From Pirellula sp. SH-Sr6A (GTDB lineage Bacteria; Planctomycetota; Planctomycetia; Pirellulales; Pirellulaceae), in contig NZ_CP011272.1 in assembly GCF_001610875.1 (NCBI RefSeq), forward strand, positions 1,097,988 through 1,161,987: a DNA stretch of 64,000 nt, given 5' to 3'. This document shows positions 59,314 to 64,000 of this stretch, piece after piece. Positions within the stretch are counted from its first letter, which is position 1. Every line of letters begins with the position of its first letter. The notes beneath the pieces are model-generated. The model saw only the letters and a program-made list of their open reading frames with translations, was not told the DNA's origin and searched no databases. The translations under genes and the position numbers were made by a program.

Positions 59314-60093
59314 TTAGCGGTCTTGAGGTTGTGATTTGGACTCTTGCGAACAGACCTGTTCAAGCCATGTTCGGAAGAGCATCTCGGAGTCAAACTTTTC
59401 TTCCAAGTCCCTTCCGAAACGTTCGACGTATTCCAAAGCGAGGATTAGCGGGATGGTGTACTGCGATTTCCCCAAACACATGCTCGATAACTTCAGAAGG
59501 GAGCTAGCGGCCTTGATCTGCATCGGCAACACAGAAACAGGGCGTTCGAGCGGCGCTTCGCAGTGTACCGGGTCGGAAGTGACGAGATATTGTCTGCAAA
59601 CGAAGGGACGCTGGGCGTAGACACTGCACGCGTCGTCGACAAGAAATGGACATTCCAGTCGAAGTTGGAAGTAACGATCTGTCACTCGACGGACTTCCTC
59701 CCGGCTCATGGATGAGCGATCTTGGAAGTAGATGTCTACCAATTCCGCATCCTCTAAAGCTTGCACTCTTTGCTTGAATCGGTCGCGTATCGCGTCCCTC
59801 TCCGATGGTTCCCGTTCGGCAACCCATTTCGCTAGAGCGAATGCTTCTGGAGGAGTCACTGGCACCGGTTGCGATTTGCAGCAGGCGGCGCAACCTTGGC
59901 GACAAGAGACGTCCCTCCCTTCTGAAGCGGCCTGCCGCGAGGCCACGACAATTTCCTCATCGACCACCTCACGGCAAAGGGGAAGGACTTCGTCCAATCG
60001 CGAGAGCGGAGGGGGCGAGGGCACGTCCATTTCGATCCGATTTCCAAGGATGCGCATCGATAGCTGAACCCTTGAAGACGACGAGTCTGACAT
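59314..60093 (-). CDS. YkgJ-family cysteine-cluster protein
   Basis: The 259-residue protein carries the zinc- or iron-binding pattern CRQGCAACC near residue 65, CPFLVDDACSVYAQRPFVCR near 150-170, and a further Cys in PVHCEAPLE. These are the diagnostic clusters of the YkgJ/Fe-S oxidoreductase-like family (UPF0153). The N-terminal 60 residues are variable and proline-rich. The function is unknown. The gene ends in the last repeat of the right GGTGGGTGCC block, seven bases after its final core. Confidence 0.85.
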   Translation of the reverse strand: MSDSSSSRVQLSMRILGNRIEMDVPSPPPLSRLDEVLPLCREVVDEEIVVASRQAASEGRDVSCRQGCAACCKSQPVPVTPPEAFALAKWVAEREPSERDAIRDRFKQRVQALEDAELVDIYFQDRSSMSREEVRRVTDRYFQLRLECPFLVDDACSVYAQRPFVCRQYLVTSDPVHCEAPLERPVSVLPMQIKAASSLLKLSSMCLGKSQYTIPLILALEYVERFGRDLEEKFDSEMLFRTWLEQVCSQESKSQPQDR

Positions 60094-60328
60094 CGTTTTG
60101 CTTACTTTCCAGGACAGCAGGTTCGGTCCCCCAAAACAAGGCAGCTTGTTTTTGGATTAAATATTTAATTTTCTAAAGGCAGTTGATTGCGTTTAAAACG
60201 CCAACAACGCTAGGTTATACAGCATAAGATGGGTCGTCCACGATTTCCATGGTGCTCCCGGTGGAGTCGCGGCAGACCGTATCTACCCTTGGGTTTCTTC
60301 GCTAGGCATTTTCCGCAGGAGTCGGGCC
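60094..60328. other. Divergent spacer upstream of the six-Hcp gene
   Basis: This 235-base spacer separates two divergent genes. It contains a perfect palindrome ATTAAATATTTAAT (about 60156-60169) in an A+T-rich stretch, and AGGTTATACAG near 60210, which could be part of a promoter. No coding frame is seen. Confidence 0.4.
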
Positions 60329-63300
60329 ATGAAGTCCTCTACTTTCCCTCGTCGTCATTTTTGGGTTGAGCGATTGGAGGCCCGACAACTGCTCGCCTCC
60401 GATTTTCTTTTGGAAATTGACGGAATCAAAGGGGAGTCTTCCGACAACAAGTTGCCGTACGCGATCGAGCTCGATTCCTTTAGCTGGGGAAGTCACAACC
60501 CCTCCACTTCACCTGGGAGAGCACCTATCACGGAGCTCACGTCGGACGAGTTCCGGTTTGTTTCCAACTTTGGCAAAGCGTCCCCTCAACTAGCCCAATC
60601 GATTGCTCAAGGAAAGCACTTTCCCAAAGCCTCTTTGCATGTCCGCAACGCGGGTTCAGATGGGCAGAGTTACTTGAAGATCGAGCTTCAGGACGTCTTA
60701 GTATCCTCGATCTATACTCGCAGTTTGAATGAGGAGAAACCCAAAGAGGAAGTTTCGATCCAGTTTTCGAAATTGGAGCAAACCTATTCGACGATCAGTC
60801 CAGACGGGGGGGTTCGCGAGTCCGTGACTCGATCATTTGCCGTTCCCAAGAACCCGATCAAATTCGAACCAGCTGCTGCATTGCTCGAAAATGTCGCTTC
60901 GAGCAATCTCGATCAAACCGATGCATTCCTTCAAATCGATGGAATCAAAGGCGAAGTTTCCGATACCAGCGTTCGAGATGGAATTTCCATCGAATCGTTC
61001 AGTTGGGGGTTCCACTCACTCGGGCGAAGGAATCAAACGGACGCTGTGGGTATGCAGGACATGCACTTCGTGACAAGAGTTAGCAAAGCGTCTCCGACGA
61101 TTCTCCAATCGGTCGCTACCGGCAAACACATTCCTCAGGCCGTTTTGGTCGTACGTCAACCGCAGGGTAATGAGTTCCTCAAGATCAAGCTGACCGATAT
61201 TCTCGTGTCTTCATATCGAACTGCCGGTGATTCATCATCCGAGACGCTCGAAGAGTTCACTTTGTCGTTCAAGTCCATGGATCAAGTCGTTTCGCATCCT
61301 CGTGCGTCGGGGCAAACAAGCCAGACCGTTGCGACGAATCTTCGATCGGCAGTTCAAAGTGACGCGAGTCCATCTCCCACATTGATGGACCGTACAACTC
61401 CGGAACGAGCAGGAAGCGACTTTCTCTTGGAGATTGATGGAATCAAGGGGGAGTCCACGGATGCAAAGCACAAGGGCGCCATCCAGATCGAATCCTTTAG
61501 TTGGGGCCTTAGCCAATCGGGAGGACGGGGATCGAGCGGCAAAGTGAGCCTCCAGGATTTCCACTTCGTCTCAACGGTTAGCAAGGCCTCTCCTTCCTTG
61601 ATGCAGAGCGTTGCCAAGGGAGAACACATCAAGTTTGCGACACTCTCCGCGCGGAAATCGGGCGATTCCCCACGGGAATATCTGAAGATTGAGTTGGAAG
61701 ACATCCTGGTTTCCAGCTACAGCGTTTCGTCTCAAAACAATTCCTTTCCAAGTGATCGCTACTCTCTGAACTTTACGAAGATCAAATTCGATTACCAACC
61801 CGTTTCCAGTTCAAAGGTAGACGCACGACCGACCAGCATGACATGGACGGTCCCTGCGTCCGCTGGAACGATGGACGAAGCACCCATCAGGCTTGCTCGA
61901 AACCAGGAGACCGAGCGAGCAGCCTTCGACGCGTTTCTCGAGATCGATGGAATCAAAGGGGAATCGAGCAATTCGAAGCACAAAGGTGAAATCGATGTGT
62001 TGTCATTTAGTTGGGGTTTGAGCCAGTCAGGTTCTGGTGGAGCCGTCGGCCGGTCTGGAAAAGTAGCCTTTCAAGACTTCCATTTCGTATCGCCGACTGG
62101 CCCCTTGTCCCCGCTTTTTGTGAATGCAGTAGCCGACGCGCCGGTTCGCGGGAAGCACATTTCCAAGGCCGTCTTGTTCGTTCGCAAGAGCGGTAGCGAA
62201 TCGGGATACATCAAATGGGAATTGAATGGCGCCGACGTAAGCCACTACGAGATGAGAGCGTTAAACCACACGCAGCCGATCGAGGAAGTGGGCCTCCAAT
62301 TCGATAACATTCGCATGGAGCAAAGCGGATCCCAAGATGCCACCGGAACCCCCACCCAGAACGATCAGCTGGTTTCGGTAAGACCTCGCGACACCGTTAT
62401 TGCAGGCGATCGCTTGCTCGGGGTTACGGAAGCACCGGCCTCGGCCGTCGACTACTTGCTGGAGATTGAAGGGATCAAAGGAGAATCGTCCGACTCCCGA
62501 CACAAAGGGAGCATTAGTATCGATTCCTTTAGTTGGGGTATGTCGAATCCTCAAATGACGGGCGGCAGCGGCGGCAAGGTGGTTTTACAGGACTTTCATT
62601 TCGTTCGCCCCACAGACTCGAGTAGCGCAGAGGTCTTCCGAGCACTTGCTCAAGGCAAACACTTCAGCAAAGCCGTGCTCACGGTAAGAAAATCATCCGA
62701 GCGGCCTTATGAGTATTTGAAATGGGAAATGAAAGACCTCCTTGTTTCCTCGTACCGTTCCAGTGGACAAGTCGATACGCTTCCTCAAGAAGAGTTCTCT
62801 CTCAATTTTGGAACTTTGCGGGGACAAGTCAGTTCGCAGTCGGACTCGGGAACTCCGAAATCCACGCAAGGATCGTTCGACGTGTCGCAGCTACCAGGCC
62901 GGGTTGTCATCGTACCCAACTCTGATTTACTCCTTCAAACGACTCCGTCACCTGCCAAGAGTTCCTATTTCTTGAAGCTCGACACGATCTCCTCGGATTC
63001 CGTCACCAAGGACCACAAACATTGGATCCCGTTAGATCGATTTAGTTGGAGCGCATCGCGTGAAGTCGAAGACACGAAGGAACGAGAATTTGGCGAGCTG
63101 CAATGGAGCCAATTTGAATTCCAGAGCCAAGCCGAACGAAGCTCTCCTTCCCTGATGAGTTTGATGGGTGAGCGACGCCCGCAAGGAGGGGCACAACTGG
63201 AGATCGTTCTAGGAGAGGGACGCCAACAGCCCTATCTGCAATACAAGCTTACCGACGTTCTCGTTTCTAGCTACTCCATTTCCTCTACAGGGGGCGGAGC

Positions 63301-63607
63301 ACCTGAAATCGCTTCCGGGCTCCGTACTACTGGAGTGTCTTGGGATTGGGATTCTCCGCCCAATGGGCGTCTCCAATTAGCAATGATCGCTCGCCAGGAT
63401 AACGACCACTCCGATTCCGACGAAGAAGATTTCTACGTGCAATCCGAACAACCGTTTGCCCCTAAGGTTGCCGATCTGAACTATGCTGCCTTTCCGATCG
63501 AATCGCCCGAGAGCGCAGTCGGAACGCCGTCGACTAAGAGTACGGACAAAGAATCCTCAGCGGACGAGGAGGCTACCATTCATGAATTTTTCAAGAGCTT
63601 TCGCTAA
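60329..63607 (+). CDS. Six-domain Hcp (T6SS tube protein fold) concatemer, predicted exported
   Basis: The 1092-residue protein starts with a short basic leader and VERLEARQLLA, the LExRxLLA-like N-terminal motif seen in many large exported planctomycete proteins. Six tandem Hcp-type (PF05638-like) domains begin at about residues 25, 199, 364, 534, 708 and 880. The first five open with (F/Y)L(L/Q/E)I(D/E)GIKGE and FSWG, then FHFV, GKH..(K/Q)A and a closing SSY-type strand. Domain 6 is diverged (YFLKLDTISSDS, RFSWSAS) but ends TDVLVSSYSI. Linkers are 40-55 residues. The C-terminal 80 residues are acidic and unrecognised. No other T6SS gene is nearby. A self-contained six-domain ring is a direct structural suggestion. 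Confidence 0.9.
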   Translation: MKSSTFPRRHFWVERLEARQLLASDFLLEIDGIKGESSDNKLPYAIELDSFSWGSHNPSTSPGRAPITELTSDEFRFVSNFGKASPQLAQSIAQGKHFPKASLHVRNAGSDGQSYLKIELQDVLVSSIYTRSLNEEKPKEEVSIQFSKLEQTYSTISPDGGVRESVTRSFAVPKNPIKFEPAAALLENVASSNLDQTDAFLQIDGIKGEVSDTSVRDGISIESFSWGFHSLGRRNQTDAVGMQDMHFVTRVSKASPTILQSVATGKHIPQAVLVVRQPQGNEFLKIKLTDILVSSYRTAGDSSSETLEEFTLSFKSMDQVVSHPRASGQTSQTVATNLRSAVQSDASPSPTLMDRTTPERAGSDFLLEIDGIKGESTDAKHKGAIQIESFSWGLSQSGGRGSSGKVSLQDFHFVSTVSKASPSLMQSVAKGEHIKFATLSARKSGDSPREYLKIELEDILVSSYSVSSQNNSFPSDRYSLNFTKIKFDYQPVSSSKVDARPTSMTWTVPASAGTMDEAPIRLARNQETERAAFDAFLEIDGIKGESSNSKHKGEIDVLSFSWGLSQSGSGGAVGRSGKVAFQDFHFVSPTGPLSPLFVNAVADAPVRGKHISKAVLFVRKSGSESGYIKWELNGADVSHYEMRALNHTQPIEEVGLQFDNIRMEQSGSQDATGTPTQNDQLVSVRPRDTVIAGDRLLGVTEAPASAVDYLLEIEGIKGESSDSRHKGSISIDSFSWGMSNPQMTGGSGGKVVLQDFHFVRPTDSSSAEVFRALAQGKHFSKAVLTVRKSSERPYEYLKWEMKDLLVSSYRSSGQVDTLPQEEFSLNFGTLRGQVSSQSDSGTPKSTQGSFDVSQLPGRVVIVPNSDLLLQTTPSPAKSSYFLKLDTISSDSVTKDHKHWIPLDRFSWSASREVEDTKEREFGELQWSQFEFQSQAERSSPSLMSLMGERRPQGGAQLEIVLGEGRQQPYLQYKLTDVLVSSYSISSTGGGAPEIASGLRTTGVSWDWDSPPNGRLQLAMIARQDNDHSDSDEEDFYVQSEQPFAPKVADLNYAAFPIESPESAVGTPSTKSTDKESSADEEATIHEFFKSFR

Positions 63608-64000
63608 CGAAAGCTCGACAACGTGGCGAATCAAACTCGGATCTTTGACAGGTTCGCCTTTCTGATAGAGGTTTACCTCACCCTGAAGAACTCGATTCAC
63701 TATGATCTCCACCAGTTGAGGCAACTCATTCATGCCATCAAGTTGACTGAGAACAAACGATTCAAACTCGTTTAGCTCGATCACTTGATGCATGCGATTC
63801 ACGACAGGTTCGTTGCGTCCTGCCTGCCATCTAGCAAGCGGTGAAGCGAGAGGATTTGGGCTTTGAACTCTTGGTTTTTCCGGCTCGAATTCGTGAAGTT
63901 CGACAAGGTCGCTTCGGTAACAGCGGAGGAGAGCATGCGCCAGAAACTCGACATCTCGCAGCCGCTCAACAGCGTCGTCCGTGCGCTTCAATCGCGCGGA
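63557..64000 (-). CDS. Methyltransferase-regulatory-domain protein, partial (N-terminus beyond right edge)
   Basis: The frame is open to the right edge of the window, with no credible internal start. The visible 147 codons match the C-terminal part of planctomycete and proteobacterial methyltransferases with a regulatory domain (PKMT/MethyTransf_Reg type). Evidence is ALLRCYRSDLVELHEFEP, LASPLARWQAGRNEPVVNRM, the winged-helix-like FESFVLSQLDGMNELPQLVE and SLAKALEKFMNGSLL. The catalytic SAM domain would lie outside. It is convergent with the six-Hcp gene and overlaps its last 51 bases. Confidence 0.8.
   Translation of the reverse strand, partial: SARLKRTDDAVERLRDVEFLAHALLRCYRSDLVELHEFEPEKPRVQSPNPLASPLARWQAGRNEPVVNRMHQVIELNEFESFVLSQLDGMNELPQLVEIIVNRVLQGEVNLYQKGEPVKDPSLIRHVVELSLAKALEKFMNGSLLVR

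Noticed and set aside
60329-63607. A type VI secretion system locus
   Set aside because: Only Hcp-like domains are present; no sheath, baseplate, VgrG, ClpV or membrane-complex gene is seen, and the protein has an export-type N-terminus.

Overview
The window is about 64 kb of a member of the Planctomycetota, most likely a Pirellulales relative of Rhodopirellula or Blastopirellula. The pointers are a DUF1588-type c-type cytochrome protein beside a DUF1501 protein, a PVC-type glucose-dehydrogenase-like protein, a PmoA-family protein, a serine/threonine kinase fused to WD40 repeats, a planctomycete-style REP/IS200-like transposase, and a large secreted protein with an N-terminal LExRxLLA-type motif. 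No rRNA, tRNA or CRISPR array was seen.

Layout. (1) 1-4940: a partial dehydrogenase-like protein that runs off the left edge, a PQQ-type beta-propeller protein and an HGSNAT-like membrane acyltransferase. (2) 4959-28079: a surface-polysaccharide island. It holds a Wzx-like flippase, a CDP-glucose branch (4,6-dehydratase, class III aminotransferase, C-methyltransferase, 3,5-epimerase, DUF4910 protein, TIM-barrel protein), a DegT-type aminotransferase, several GT4 glycosyltransferases, a glycosyltransferase N-domain-only paralogue, a LicC-like nucleotidyltransferase with a methyltransferase and a CDP-glycerol-transferase-like protein, a GT61 enzyme and an MsbA-like ABC exporter. (3) 28076-35425: a low-complexity exported protein, ApbE, a PmoA-family protein, an FHA protein with a clear intrinsic terminator, and a gcvT-gcvH-lipoate ligase operon. 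(4) 35512-49021: a signalling island. Six same-strand genes (PAS histidine kinase, Rcp-type receiver, REC-PAS histidine kinase, second Rcp-type receiver, hybrid kinase, STPK-WD40) lie opposite a free HPt protein and a REC-HDOD protein.

(5) 49239-54318: a DUF1588-type/DUF1501 pair, a small membrane protein and a SASA-family esterase. (6) 54301-59313: a mobile and repeat-rich segment. A 41-bp tandem repeat is followed by many direct copies of a GGTGGGTGCC repeat. An IS4-family element sits inside one of these copies and is itself broken by an ISAs1-family element; both have readable terminal repeats and target duplications. A RAYT-like transposase gene lies among the same repeats. (7) 59314-64000: a YkgJ-type cysteine-cluster protein, a 1092-residue protein made of six tandem Hcp (T6SS tube) domains, and the C-terminal part of a methyltransferase-regulatory-domain protein that runs off the right edge.

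The strongest candidate for something new is the six-domain Hcp protein. Hcp normally assembles as a ring of six identical subunits, and here exactly six Hcp domains are fused in one chain, with no other T6SS gene in the window. The second is the GGTGGGTGCC repeat/RAYT-like system.
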